Source of the DNA: Porphyromonadaceae bacterium UBA7176 | Lineage (GTDB): Bacteria; Bacteroidota; Bacteroidia; Bacteroidales; Muribaculaceae | DNA: 64,000 nt | Direction of reading: 5' to 3' | Assembly (NCBI GenBank): GCA_002491245.1 | Contig: DKVO01000020.1 | Span: 23,651-87,650 of the forward strand | In this document: positions 8,597 through 18,303 of the stretch, one piece after another | Layout: each line of letters begins with the position of its first letter | Position numbering within the stretch: position 1 is the first letter of the stretch | Made by a program: the position numbers and the translations under genes | Notes under the pieces: generated by a model | Databases searched by the model: none | What the model was told of the DNA's origin: nothing | The model's input: the letters and a program-made list of their open reading frames with translations, nothing else

Positions 8597-10858
8597 ATGA
8601 ATACATTTATAAAATTTAGTCTGGCCGGGGTGCTGCTTGGTCTGTCGACAACAATGCAGGGCCAACTGAGCCTCAGCGACCGCATGTACCTGCGCATGGA
8701 GCGCAGCAACGCTGCTGCAAGCCGTTCTACACAAGAAAGCACCACAACCCTCGCTTTTGCCAAAATAGCCCAAGGATTCACACGGGCCGACCTTGAGGCA
8801 GAAGGAGTGTACGTGTCGTCGGTACGTGGCGACATAGCCCTTGTAAGCGTTGCCACGGCCGAACTCGACCGCGTGGCATCGCTGCCCTGCGTCGAGCGGC
8901 TCGAAGTGTCGCGCCGCGTACGCCACACGATGGACAAGGCACGAGCTGCATCAGGCGTCGACAAGATGCATACCGCATACCAACTCGACCAACCTTACAC
9001 AGGCAAGGGTGTCATAGCGGCAATCGTAGACGAAGGTCTCGACCCCAACCATATCAACTTCCGCAACGAAGACGGGACTTCGCGCCTGGCATTCCTTACG
9101 CATATATACATCGACAACAAGGCCGAGGGCGGCTGGACCGGCGTACCCTACGACCGCGACAACATCTTCCGCTTCACCACCGATACCGAAGCGACCTTCC
9201 ATGCGACCCATACCCTCGGCATACTTGGCGGCTCATACAAAGGCAAAATCAATGCGTCGATAGAAAACGACGACAATACGACTGCCACAATCAAGGAAGT
9301 CGACAATCCCTACTACGGCGTGGCCACCGGAGCCGACCTTGTGGCCGGTACGACCGTACTGATGGACCAACTCATAGCTGAAAGCATCGATATGCTGCTC
9401 AACTACCGCTATGCCACACAACAGCCGATGGTGCTCAGCCTGTCGCTTGGCTCGAACGTGAACAGCCACAGCCCCAAGGCGCTGATGAACCAGTTTCTCG
9501 ACCTCGCGGCCAAGGAGACACTCATCGTTCTTTCAGCCGGCAACGAGGGCGATATACCGTTGGCAGTGACCAAAAACCTCACAGAAAGCGACAAGGAGGT
9601 AAAGACCTTCATCGAGTCGATCATCACCGAGCCTATGTACACTTCGTCGGGACAGGTGATACCGGCAGGATTCCTCTACGGCCTGTGCCATATATTCAGC
9701 GACAAGCCGTTCAAGCTCACAGCCCTGACCTACAACAAGAAACGCAGCCAAATAGCCTACAGAATGACCCCAGATGCTGATGCTGATGCCGGAACAGGCA
9801 AATGGTTCGTAAGCTCGAATGACTACGTTGAAGAGGGAAACGAAATCGTAAGCTCACAGCTCAACAAAGCCTATGCCGGCTATGTCGGCGTCGGATATGA
9901 CGTCGACCCATATTCGAAGGAGTACATGGGTCTGGTGTCGTATGGACTCACGCCGCAGGACGACAATTATATCTTCGGTTTCCTCGTAGAGGGTGAGCCA
10001 GGACAACGCATAGAGTGCTACAACGAAATCGATTACTCCCAGCTGAGCAACATGGGTATCGCCGGATGGGACGACGGCAGCTGCGACGGCTCGATTTCAG
10101 ATATGGCCTGCGGAGAAAACGTGCTCGTAGTGGGGTCGTACAACACACGCGACAGCTACGGCGACCTCAGCGGACACCGCCGTCACTACCAAGGCAAGTT
10201 CGAGGCCGGCAAGGTGACGCCGTTCTCGTCGTACGGCACTCTGGCCGACGGACGCAATCTTCCCCACGTCTGCGCTCCCGGCGCCGCCGTGATCTCGTCG
10301 ACAAACTCTTACTACGAAGAATATGCCGGAGCAGACAAGATCAACAAGGCCGGGCTCACCGCCTTTGCCAACGAAGACGGACGCCGCAACTACTGGGCAC
10401 CAGCAAGCGGCACCTCTATGGCCACACCTTATGTAGCCGGCTCGATAGCCTGCTGGCTCGAGGCCGACCCGACACTGACCAACGATGACATAAAGGATAT
10501 CATCGCCACGACAGCAGTACGTGACGAAGATGTAGTATCGGGTAATCCTGTGCAATGGGGAGCCGGTAAATTCGACGCCTACGCAGGCCTCAAGGAAGTG
10601 TTGCGCCGGACATCGGGCATCACCGACGTTGCAGCCGGCGACGATGTGCTGATGCTCAAGGGTGACGGCCGCGTGTTCGAGATATTTGTCAATGGAGCAT
10701 CGGCTGTCGAAGCCCGTATCTACTCCGTTTCGGGAGCTTTGGCGATGGAGTGCGCATCGGAAGGCGATACACTCACCGCCGACACCTCGAGTCTCGCTCC
10801 AGGTGTATACATCATATGTGTGAATAACCAGCATAAACGCAAAATCATAGTAAAATGA
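8597..10858 (+). CDS. Secreted S8 (subtilisin-like) serine protease with T9SS-like C-terminal domain
   Basis: Protein of 753 residues. A signal peptide (about 1-22) is followed by an inhibitor-like propeptide (about 40-115). The subtilase catalytic domain carries the triad Asp145 (AAIVDEGLD), His202 (FHATHTLGI, where most family members have HGTH) and Ser607 (SGTSMATPYVAGS). The about 400 residues between His and Ser include a long insertion, as in other Bacteroidota S8 proteases. The last 80 residues form a beta-rich tail with VEARIYSVSGALAM and LAPGVYIICV, ending KRKIIVK, which resembles a type A T9SS sorting domain. Its stop overlaps the start of the LRR gene (ATGA), indicating translational coupling. 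Confidence 0.92.
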   Translation: MNTFIKFSLAGVLLGLSTTMQGQLSLSDRMYLRMERSNAAASRSTQESTTTLAFAKIAQGFTRADLEAEGVYVSSVRGDIALVSVATAELDRVASLPCVERLEVSRRVRHTMDKARAASGVDKMHTAYQLDQPYTGKGVIAAIVDEGLDPNHINFRNEDGTSRLAFLTHIYIDNKAEGGWTGVPYDRDNIFRFTTDTEATFHATHTLGILGGSYKGKINASIENDDNTTATIKEVDNPYYGVATGADLVAGTTVLMDQLIAESIDMLLNYRYATQQPMVLSLSLGSNVNSHSPKALMNQFLDLAAKETLIVLSAGNEGDIPLAVTKNLTESDKEVKTFIESIITEPMYTSSGQVIPAGFLYGLCHIFSDKPFKLTALTYNKKRSQIAYRMTPDADADAGTGKWFVSSNDYVEEGNEIVSSQLNKAYAGYVGVGYDVDPYSKEYMGLVSYGLTPQDDNYIFGFLVEGEPGQRIECYNEIDYSQLSNMGIAGWDDGSCDGSISDMACGENVLVVGSYNTRDSYGDLSGHRRHYQGKFEAGKVTPFSSYGTLADGRNLPHVCAPGAAVISSTNSYYEEYAGADKINKAGLTAFANEDGRRNYWAPASGTSMATPYVAGSIACWLEADPTLTNDDIKDIIATTAVRDEDVVSGNPVQWGAGKFDAYAGLKEVLRRTSGITDVAAGDDVLMLKGDGRVFEIFVNGASAVEARIYSVSGALAMECASEGDTLTADTSSLAPGVYIICVNNQHKRKIIVK

Positions 10859-13800
10859 AAACAATCAAAAGAATTTTACCGGCACTACTGGCACTGATGA
10901 CGGTATTCTGCTCATTAGCAGCCGAAGAGCAGCCTATCATCACATTCAAGACCAGCATATACGACGTGCAGGGTTCGAGCAACAGCTTCACCATTCGCAT
11001 GGGCTCGACCACAAAGGCGTGGTTTGACTACGAATGCAGCGGTGGCGTAGGCGGCGAGGTCGAAATCGAGCCGGCCATCTTCGACAGCGAGGCATCGGGC
11101 ATCAAGGCGACAAGCATCTCGTGCAACGTCGATAAGGACGGTATCGTCAAAATCTACGGTGATGCCAGCCTCGTCGATTACTTCGACGGCGAAGGTGCAT
11201 ATATCGAGTGGATTGATTTCGGCGATTGCACAAACCTCGAAATCATCGACCTGCAACATAATGCCCTCAAGCGCCTCGACCTGTCGAAATATACAAAGCT
11301 CCAGGCCATTTACCTCACCGACAACCCCTTCACTCCCGAGACTCCTCTTGTGGTGGGCGACAATCATCCCGACCTGATGATACTCGAGGTGGATATCATC
11401 GACTATATCGACCAGTCGTTCGACATCACAAGCTATCCCAACCTTGTGAGCTTCGATGCTTACCACAACATGTCGCTGAACCACCTCGACCCGTCGAAAT
11501 GCCCTAATCTGCAGCGTCTGTGCGTGGAACTCTGTCCTATCGAATATCTTAATGTGAGCGAAAACTCCAATCTGCGTATCCTCAATATCGAGGACAGTGG
11601 TATTGACAATATCGACATCTCGAAAAACACCAAGCTCACCCAGTTCTATGCAGGTCACAATTCGGGCGTTATGAACACCGACCGCAAACTCACGGCTATC
11701 GACCTGAGCAACAATCCTGAGCTTACATTCGTGAGCCTCACCGGCAACAACCTTACAGATATCGACCTGTCTAAAAACCCGAATATCGATAACCTCTATC
11801 TCGGCTACAACAAGCTCACAACACTCAACGTGTCGAACCTGAGCCGCCTGTCGACTCTCGATATCCGCAACAACTACTTCACTTTCGCCACCCTTCCTTC
11901 CCCCAACCAAAACTGGTACGACTACCAATATGAGCAGCGTGCGATGGAGGTGGCCAAGTCATATGCAGTCGGGTCGGTAATCGACCTGTCGGACAAAGTG
12001 CTCCGCCCCGGCAGCACCACCACCTGCGAGCTTTATGCCTACAACGCCACATCTAACAGCAACACCAAGCTCGATGAATCATACTACGACTATGCCGACG
12101 GCAAGGTGACACTCAAAAAAGCATCGACCGACTCTCTCTTCCTATCTTTCGCCAACAGCGCTTTTGTAGGTGTACCAATCCAGACAGCCCGTTTCATGGC
12201 CAAGACAGCTGATGCTTTCGGCAAGCCGTCGGAGATTGTGAAGTTCGGCACCATAGTCGGCGACGGCACTACAATCCTGATGAGCGCCGGCTTGCGCGGA
12301 GCTTCAGACTCGACACCTAAGAAACTATTTGTCAACCCCGGCGATGGCAGCATCATCGACATCACCGTGACCACCGAAGCCCTTTCAGAGACCATCAATG
12401 CCGAATTTATCCGCAAAGGCTCTGGCGATGTGCAGATACTCGTAGCTGAAGGCGATGTGTTGACCGCATTCGCTATCGAAGGAGCTTACCTCACCGGCAT
12501 CAAACTCGAGGCAGCCACCGAGCTTGAGCACTTGCGTCTCTCCGATACGCAACTCTACGACATCAACCTCAAGTACAACCGCGCCCTCCGCTCCCTCCAT
12601 CTCAGCAGTAACCACTTCCTGTCGGGTCTCACCCTCGAAGGCATCAACGGTGTTTCGGCCAAGAACATGCTCTCAGAGATTTTCCTGAGTGACAACGAGC
12701 TCAAGAGCGTGACCCTCAACGATACCCGTTCGATAAAATCGCTTGACCTGAGCCATAACAAGATAGCGGAGTTCAACTACAAGGAGTTTGAGAACATTGT
12801 AGATTTCGACATCAGCTACAACGAACTCACCTCCATCAACACCGCCTACATGTACACGGCCGACCGTGTGGATGTGTCGCACAACAAGCTGACCGAAATC
12901 ATACTTCCCGACCAGGAAGGCATGAATTACCTCGACCTGAGCAACAACTGCTTCACGTTCACGAACATTCCTCAGGCACCGGCAACCACTCAGACCTACC
13001 ACTACGCACCCCAGGCAATGATAACGATGCCGGACAAAGCTCCCGGCGCCAATCTTTCGGACCAGAACCGCGTGATTGACGGCAAAGGGACAGTGTACAC
13101 ATGGAAAACCGATGGCGGCGTCACTCTCACCGAAGGTACCGATTACAATATCGCCGATGGAGCGACTTCGTTCCTCGCCCCGGCTGTTGGTAAAAAGGTA
13201 TATTGCGAGATGACCAATCCGGCGTTCCCTGAGTTTGCAGGCAATAAAGCCCTGCGCACGACAGTGATGGAAGCCGCCGCGATGCCGACCAATCTGATTG
13301 CAAGTTTCGAGACTCCCACCGGAGGCCAGAAGGTAGAAATTTCGCTTACCTCAGACAAGGAGGGAACAGCAGTATATATCGACTGGAGCGGCAACGGCAG
13401 CTCTGTGGAGCAATATGTACTCGGCACCAGCTACCGCTACTTCACCGGCACGACAATCGCCGGAGCCACAGTCAAGGTGTATACCTACACGACCGACGAG
13501 CATATCACAGTATTCTCGGTGAGCGGAGCAAAAATGAACTCTTTCGATGCCAGCAAACTCGTCGATGCTACCGGTATAATGGTGTATAACGCCGGACTTA
13601 GCAGCATCATCCTGCCCGAGAACACAGATAAGCTCAAGGAATTGTCGCTCTCAGGCAATGCTTTCACCGGAACTGAAGACTTCGACCGTTACACTAACCT
13701 CACCACACTCGACGTAGCCGGAAACAAACTGACAACCCTCGATGTGAGCCCCTTCAGCCGTCTTGCCCAGCTCTATGCCGGCTCGAACGCGCTGACAGAG

Positions 13801-14478
13801 GTCAAGTTTGAAAACAACCGTAACCTCTGGCTCTTCTACGCCGCCGGCAACCAGTTGAGCAGCATCGATTTCACCGGAGCTCCCAATATCGACCAACTCG
13901 ACCTTGGACATAACTTGTTCGAGAGCATCGACCTGACTCCTCTCAAACAGTTGCGCACGCTGTCGCTCGTAGTCAATTCGTTTACATTCGCCACACTTCC
14001 GGCAGCATTCAATGCCGACGGTTCATCGGTATACGCCGTCTACAACTACGGCTCGCAGCGCCCTGTAGCTGCGGCATGTGTCGACGGCAAGGTAGACTTG
14101 TCGGCTCAGGCTAAAGTTGGTGATCATGCGACGACTTTCCGCTGGTTTGTCGGCGTACCTGAATTTGACAGTGACGGCAACATGAACGGCGAAGAACTTG
14201 TGGCAGGAGATGAATATACTGTGGAAGATGGCGTTACGACCTTCAACCTCACATACGACGGAGTGATGTGCGTGATGACCAACCCGGCATTCCCCAACCT
14301 CTATCTCTACACTGACCTGATGAATGTGACAAGCTCGGGCATAGAAGATATCATGGCAGACGAGAATGCCGAGGCTGTCTACTACAACCTGCAGGGCATC
14401 CGCGTGGCAAATCCTGAACGAGGAACGATATATATCGTCCGTAAAGGCAACACCACAAGCAAGGTGCTCTACCGATAA
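10855..14478 (+). CDS. Large secreted leucine-rich repeat protein with T9SS-like tail
   Basis: Protein of 1207 residues with a signal peptide (about 1-22). It contains many LRR units of the 'LxxLDLSxNxLTxL' type, including DLSNNPELTFVSLTGNNLT and DIDLSKNPNIDNLYLGYN. The protein is built from three related modules starting near residues 35, 476 and 811. Each has a beta-sandwich-like head, an LRR block ending in F(A/T)F-(A/T)-(T/N)LP near residues 341, 699 and 1042, and an Ig-like closing strand set with a TNPAFP-type motif. The C-terminus (YYNLQGIRV, then TIYIVRKG) matches the sorting-like tail of the upstream proteins. A binding or adhesion role at the cell surface is inferred. It overlaps the S8 protease stop by 4 nt. 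Confidence 0.85.
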   Translation: MKTIKRILPALLALMTVFCSLAAEEQPIITFKTSIYDVQGSSNSFTIRMGSTTKAWFDYECSGGVGGEVEIEPAIFDSEASGIKATSISCNVDKDGIVKIYGDASLVDYFDGEGAYIEWIDFGDCTNLEIIDLQHNALKRLDLSKYTKLQAIYLTDNPFTPETPLVVGDNHPDLMILEVDIIDYIDQSFDITSYPNLVSFDAYHNMSLNHLDPSKCPNLQRLCVELCPIEYLNVSENSNLRILNIEDSGIDNIDISKNTKLTQFYAGHNSGVMNTDRKLTAIDLSNNPELTFVSLTGNNLTDIDLSKNPNIDNLYLGYNKLTTLNVSNLSRLSTLDIRNNYFTFATLPSPNQNWYDYQYEQRAMEVAKSYAVGSVIDLSDKVLRPGSTTTCELYAYNATSNSNTKLDESYYDYADGKVTLKKASTDSLFLSFANSAFVGVPIQTARFMAKTADAFGKPSEIVKFGTIVGDGTTILMSAGLRGASDSTPKKLFVNPGDGSIIDITVTTEALSETINAEFIRKGSGDVQILVAEGDVLTAFAIEGAYLTGIKLEAATELEHLRLSDTQLYDINLKYNRALRSLHLSSNHFLSGLTLEGINGVSAKNMLSEIFLSDNELKSVTLNDTRSIKSLDLSHNKIAEFNYKEFENIVDFDISYNELTSINTAYMYTADRVDVSHNKLTEIILPDQEGMNYLDLSNNCFTFTNIPQAPATTQTYHYAPQAMITMPDKAPGANLSDQNRVIDGKGTVYTWKTDGGVTLTEGTDYNIADGATSFLAPAVGKKVYCEMTNPAFPEFAGNKALRTTVMEAAAMPTNLIASFETPTGGQKVEISLTSDKEGTAVYIDWSGNGSSVEQYVLGTSYRYFTGTTIAGATVKVYTYTTDEHITVFSVSGAKMNSFDASKLVDATGIMVYNAGLSSIILPENTDKLKELSLSGNAFTGTEDFDRYTNLTTLDVAGNKLTTLDVSPFSRLAQLYAGSNALTEVKFENNRNLWLFYAAGNQLSSIDFTGAPNIDQLDLGHNLFESIDLTPLKQLRTLSLVVNSFTFATLPAAFNADGSSVYAVYNYGSQRPVAAACVDGKVDLSAQAKVGDHATTFRWFVGVPEFDSDGNMNGEELVAGDEYTVEDGVTTFNLTYDGVMCVMTNPAFPNLYLYTDLMNVTSSGIEDIMADENAEAVYYNLQGIRVANPERGTIYIVRKGNTTSKVLYR

Positions 14479-14481
14479 GCT

Positions 14482-14536
14482 TAAGACAAATGTACTGAGG
14501 GGCGGCGCGGCGACGTGCTGCCCCTCTTATGTCTTA
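14482..14536 (+). terminator. Terminator-like hairpin after the secreted-protein cluster
   Basis: Nested inverted repeats TAAGACA/TGTCTTA (14482-14488 and 14530-14536) and GAGGGGC/GCCCCTC inside them form a long stem immediately after the stop at 14478. Confidence 0.7.
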
Positions 14537-14602
14537 TTGATGTCGGACACTTCCAATCTTCTCGGATTTACTCCTATGCTATCTCATGTGAAGATTTTTT
14601 TG

Positions 14603-14610
14603 TAATTTTG
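14603..14610 (+). promoter_or_regulatory. -7 element (TAATTTTG) of the His-rich protein / TonB receptor pair
   Basis: TAATTTTG lies 20 nt before the GTG start at 14631. It is preceded by a T-rich stretch; no clear TTG at -33. Confidence 0.5.
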
Positions 14611-14630
14611 CAAAATATTCAGGACGAGAA

Positions 14631-14978
14631 GTGAAAGAGAAGTTCCGTCACATATGTGCTGTGCTCCTAACGGGCGTGTTTGTATACTTCATGTTGGCAA
14701 ACACGGTCTTCACGCACATCCACACTGATGGTACGAACTCCTACTCCCACTCCCACCCTTATCTGCCGAACTCAAACCATAGCCACAACGCAGGCGCAGC
14801 ATCACTGATCGCCAATTTCAACCTTTCGGCAAGTGTTTTTGAAGGGACTGACTCTCTCGTTCTTGTCAGAGTAGAGTCATATTGGACCTTCGACAAACCG
14901 CAGGAAAGTTATTCAGCAGTCGCGCCCTGCATACCTGCGTCATATCTCCGCGGTCCTCCTTCCGGTCTATTGTCGTAA
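14631..14978 (+). CDS. Small His-rich exported protein
   Basis: Protein of 115 residues, starting with GTG. It has one N-terminal hydrophobic segment (about residues 8-26), followed by a histidine-rich stretch (HIHTDGTNSYSHSHPY, SNHSHN) and a short C-terminal region. It is probably a periplasmic or membrane-anchored protein. The HxH-type clusters suggest metal binding, which is inference. The gene ends 43 nt before the TonB receptor and shares its promoter, so the pair may act in metal sensing or uptake. I do not recognise a named family. The last 20 residues are Pro/Gly-rich and the gene could be longer or shorter at its 5' end. Confidence 0.6.
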   Translation: MKEKFRHICAVLLTGVFVYFMLANTVFTHIHTDGTNSYSHSHPYLPNSNHSHNAGAASLIANFNLSASVFEGTDSLVLVRVESYWTFDKPQESYSAVAPCIPASYLRGPPSGLLS

Positions 14979-15021
14979 TCCTCTCCCCTCCGAGACGTAT
15001 TATCAAGACAACAGACCAATC

Positions 15022-17331
15022 ATGACAACATTTAAACTTATTGCAATCATAGCCTTGGCTATGATTATGCCTGCATATGCACACGCATTGACAGCTCCGG
15101 GCACGGACGCCAACATCAACGGCCATGTGATTGACGCCGAGACCGGCGAGCATCTGCCATTTTGCCTCATCAGCCTTCCGGGCACAAGTCTCTCATGCCT
15201 CACCGATGCATCGGGACACTATGTGATACGCGACCTCAAACCGGGTAAATATACCTTGTCGGCGTCGTATACCGGTTTCGTAACCGAACAGCAGACCGTA
15301 GAAATAAAAGCCAAGCAGACCCTCGAGGTCAATTTCAACCTCCGCCCCGATGCTTTCATGCTCGATCAGGTGGTGGTCACTTCATCGAAAGCCGAGACGA
15401 AACGGCGCGAAAGCCCTTCGCTCGTTAACGTGACATCGAGCAAGCTTCTGCTCAACGTCGGAGCCTGTTCCCTCGCCGAAGGACTCGATTTCCAACCTGG
15501 CGTGAGGGTAGAGAACGACTGCCAGAACTGCGGTTTCACACAGGTGCGCATCAACGGCCTCGACGGACACTACTCACAGATACTGATGAACTCGCGGCCG
15601 GTGTTCTCGGCGCTTGCCGGCGTCTACGGTCTGGAGCATATCCCTGCCAATATGATAGACCGCATAGAGGTGATGCGCGGCGGTGGTTCAGCTCTATTCG
15701 GCTCGTCGGCCATAGGCGGCACTATCAACATCATCACCAAGGACCCCCAGGTGAACACAGCCATGCTGTCGCACACTCTCCGCTCTATCGGCATCTCGGG
15801 TTCGCTGGACAACAATACGACTCTCAACGCCTCTGTCGTGACCGACAATAACAAGGCCGGCATCATGGTCTATGGCCAGAGCCGCTACCGCGACGGTTAT
15901 GACCACGACGGCGACGGATTTACCGAGATTGCGGCTCTCAAGAGCCAAACCGTAGGGGCGCGTACGTTCATCCGCCCGACAGACCACTCCCGGGTGTCGG
16001 CCGAGTACCATAACACTCATGAGTACCGGCGTGGCGGCGACCAGCTCGACCTTGTGCCCCACATGGCTATGGTGGCCGAGGAGGCAGACCACAACATACA
16101 TGCAGGGGAGATATCATATGACCTGTGGCTACGCGAGAGCCGCGACCATGTGGCTGTTTTCGCAGCGACACAAGACACCAAGCGCAAGAGCTATTACGGC
16201 TCGGAAATGGACCCCAACGCTTATGGCCGCACTTCAGACATAGTTGTCACCGCCGGAAGCCAGTGGAACCACAGCATGGACCGCTTCCTCTTCATGCCGG
16301 CACAACTTGTCGCCGGTCTGGAATACTCGCACAACCGCCTCCACGATATCACCATCGGCTACGACCACAATATGCTCCAGAAAATAAATATCTACAGCGC
16401 CTACCTTCAGAACGAATGGAAAAACGAGCGCTGGGGTTTCCTGGTCGGCGGCCGTCTGGACAAACACTCGCTGATAGGCAATCCTATATTCTCGCCCCGA
16501 GCCAACATTCGCTTCAACCCATCGGACAATATCAATTTCAGAGCTTCGTATTCGACCGGCTTCCGTGCTCCTCAGGCTTACGATGAAGACATGCATGTGG
16601 CGATAGTCGGCGGCGAGAGGGTTGTGACCGTACTTGCCCCTGACCTGAAGCAGGAAAGCTCGAATAGCGTGAGTGTTTCGGCCGATATGTACCACCGCTT
16701 CGGTAATGTACAGACCAATCTTCTTGTCGAAGGCTTCTATACAGACCTCCGCGATGTGTTTGCCCTGCGCCAGCTCGACGAACCTGACGCAGCCGGCAAT
16801 GCCATCCTCGAGCGCTACAACGGCTCGGGAGCGACAGTGATGGGTATCAATATCGAAGCAAAGGCGTTTTTCTCGAGCCACTTCGATGTGCAGGGAGGAG
16901 TGACCTTGCAGCGCAGCCGCTACAAAAAGCCGGAGGTATGGAGCGATAACCCAGATGTGGCACCGGAGAAAAAGATGTTCCGCACACCTGATGTCTATGG
17001 TTATCTGACTGCGAACTACGAGATAACAAAAAAGCTCAAGGCTATGCTCACGGGCACACTTACAGGCCCGATGACCGTGCAGCACCTCGAAGGCTCGGGT
17101 ACACCGGTGGATGTAGCGGTGAGAACTCCGACTTTCTTTGATGCCTCGCTCAAGCTGACATACTGCTTCGAGATCTTCAACCGTGTCGATCTTGACGTGA
17201 ATGTCGGCATCGACAATATATTCAACTCTTACCAACGCGACTTCGACACAGGCTATCTGCGCGACTCGGGCTATATTTACGGCCCGTCGACTCCGCGGTC
17301 GCTCACCTGCGGCGTGTCGATATCGATATGA
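15022..17331 (+). CDS. TonB-dependent outer membrane receptor (carboxypeptidase-like N-domain)
   Basis: Receptor of 769 residues. A signal peptide (about 1-24) is followed by a CarboxypepD_reg-like beta-sandwich (about 33-110: INGHVIDAETGEHLPF) and a plug (about 115-240: DQVVVTSS, RVENDCQNCGFTQVRING, RIEVMRGGGSALFGS). The C-terminal barrel ends with an aromatic-type strand. The plug has a CxxC pair (CQNC) next to the substrate face. Together with the His-rich protein just upstream, this points to a metal or metal-chelate substrate rather than a glycan; no SusD homologue is adjacent. The substrate is inference. A long bidirectional hairpin follows. Confidence 0.9.
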   Translation: MTTFKLIAIIALAMIMPAYAHALTAPGTDANINGHVIDAETGEHLPFCLISLPGTSLSCLTDASGHYVIRDLKPGKYTLSASYTGFVTEQQTVEIKAKQTLEVNFNLRPDAFMLDQVVVTSSKAETKRRESPSLVNVTSSKLLLNVGACSLAEGLDFQPGVRVENDCQNCGFTQVRINGLDGHYSQILMNSRPVFSALAGVYGLEHIPANMIDRIEVMRGGGSALFGSSAIGGTINIITKDPQVNTAMLSHTLRSIGISGSLDNNTTLNASVVTDNNKAGIMVYGQSRYRDGYDHDGDGFTEIAALKSQTVGARTFIRPTDHSRVSAEYHNTHEYRRGGDQLDLVPHMAMVAEEADHNIHAGEISYDLWLRESRDHVAVFAATQDTKRKSYYGSEMDPNAYGRTSDIVVTAGSQWNHSMDRFLFMPAQLVAGLEYSHNRLHDITIGYDHNMLQKINIYSAYLQNEWKNERWGFLVGGRLDKHSLIGNPIFSPRANIRFNPSDNINFRASYSTGFRAPQAYDEDMHVAIVGGERVVTVLAPDLKQESSNSVSVSADMYHRFGNVQTNLLVEGFYTDLRDVFALRQLDEPDAAGNAILERYNGSGATVMGINIEAKAFFSSHFDVQGGVTLQRSRYKKPEVWSDNPDVAPEKKMFRTPDVYGYLTANYEITKKLKAMLTGTLTGPMTVQHLEGSGTPVDVAVRTPTFFDASLKLTYCFEIFNRVDLDVNVGIDNIFNSYQRDFDTGYLRDSGYIYGPSTPRSLTCGVSISI

Positions 17332-17381
17332 CGGTAACGCTGCGGCCTATATCCTTGCAGCAACGTATAGGTTTGCAATGA

Positions 17382-17440
17382 AGACGGGTTTACAGGCTCT
17401 GTGGTATATGCCACTCACCTGTAAACCCGTCTGTTTTATT
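17382..17440 (+). terminator. Strong intrinsic terminator between convergent receptor and panB genes
   Basis: A perfect 15-bp stem (17382-17396 with 17418-17432) encloses a smaller GTGG/CCAC stem, and TGTTTTATT follows on the + strand. It lies between the convergent TonB receptor and panB. Confidence 0.85.
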
Positions 17441-17452
17441 GATAAACTGATA

Positions 17453-18274
17453 TCAGTACTGCTCTGTCGCGTTGGGGAAGTCTCCGGTCTTCACGTCGTC
17501 GATATAGGCGCCAACGGCGTCGTTTATAACAGACGAAAGGTCGGCGTAGCGCCTGAGGAATTTAGGGGAAAATCCTTTGTTGATGCCAAGCATATCGTGC
17601 ATCACCAGCACCTGACCGTCGACCCCACCACCGGCACCTATGCCAATGACTGGAATCGACACCTCGCTTGCGACACGTGCGGCGAGTGTTGCCGGTATCT
17701 TCTCAAGCACCATAGCGAAGCAACCAATCTCTTCGAGCATCTTGGCATCTTCGATAAGTTTCTGAGCCTCAGCCTCCTCTTTTGCACGCACGGCGTATGT
17801 GCCGAATTTGTTGATTGATTGCGGTGTGAGACCGAGATGTCCCATAACAGGAATGCCTGCCGAAAGGATACGCTCGATCGACTCCCGGATATCGCTGCCG
17901 CCTTCTATCTTCACGGCTTCGGCATGGCTTTCTTTCATGATACGCACAGCCGAGGCCAGAGCCTCCAACGGATTGCCCTGATAGGTGCCGAAAGGCATAT
18001 CGCAAACCACCAAAGCACGGCTTGTGCCTTTTATAACGCTCTTGGCGTGGTATATCATCTGGTCGAGCGTGATGGGAAGGGTTGTCATGTTTCCGGCCAT
18101 TACATTCGAGGCAGAGTCGCCTACAAGTATCACGTCGATGCCGGCCTCGTCGATGAGTTTGGCCATCGAATAGTCGTATGCGGTGAGCATGGCGATTTTC
18201 TCGCCGCGACGTTTCATCTCTATAAGGCGCGAGGTTGTGACCTTGCGCTCCTTGTCTACTGTGTTTGTCGACAT
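17453..18274 (-). CDS. panB: 3-methyl-2-oxobutanoate hydroxymethyltransferase
   Basis: First committed enzyme of pantothenate (coenzyme A) synthesis: 5,10-methylene-tetrahydrofolate + 3-methyl-2-oxobutanoate gives ketopantoate. At 273 residues it has the family length. It carries the Mg-binding [10 protein letters not shown] segment, the [10 protein letters not shown] strand, the KIEGG motif and GHLGLTPQS. Cytoplasmic. It is the last gene of a leftward block and ends at the shared terminator. panC is not in the window. Confidence 0.96.
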   Translation of the reverse strand: MSTNTVDKERKVTTSRLIEMKRRGEKIAMLTAYDYSMAKLIDEAGIDVILVGDSASNVMAGNMTTLPITLDQMIYHAKSVIKGTSRALVVCDMPFGTYQGNPLEALASAVRIMKESHAEAVKIEGGSDIRESIERILSAGIPVMGHLGLTPQSINKFGTYAVRAKEEAEAQKLIEDAKMLEEIGCFAMVLEKIPATLAARVASEVSIPVIGIGAGGGVDGQVLVMHDMLGINKGFSPKFLRRYADLSSVINDAVGAYIDDVKTGDFPNATEQY

Positions 18275-18303
18275 AGTTATGTATTTATACTTTAAGTATG
18301 TTT

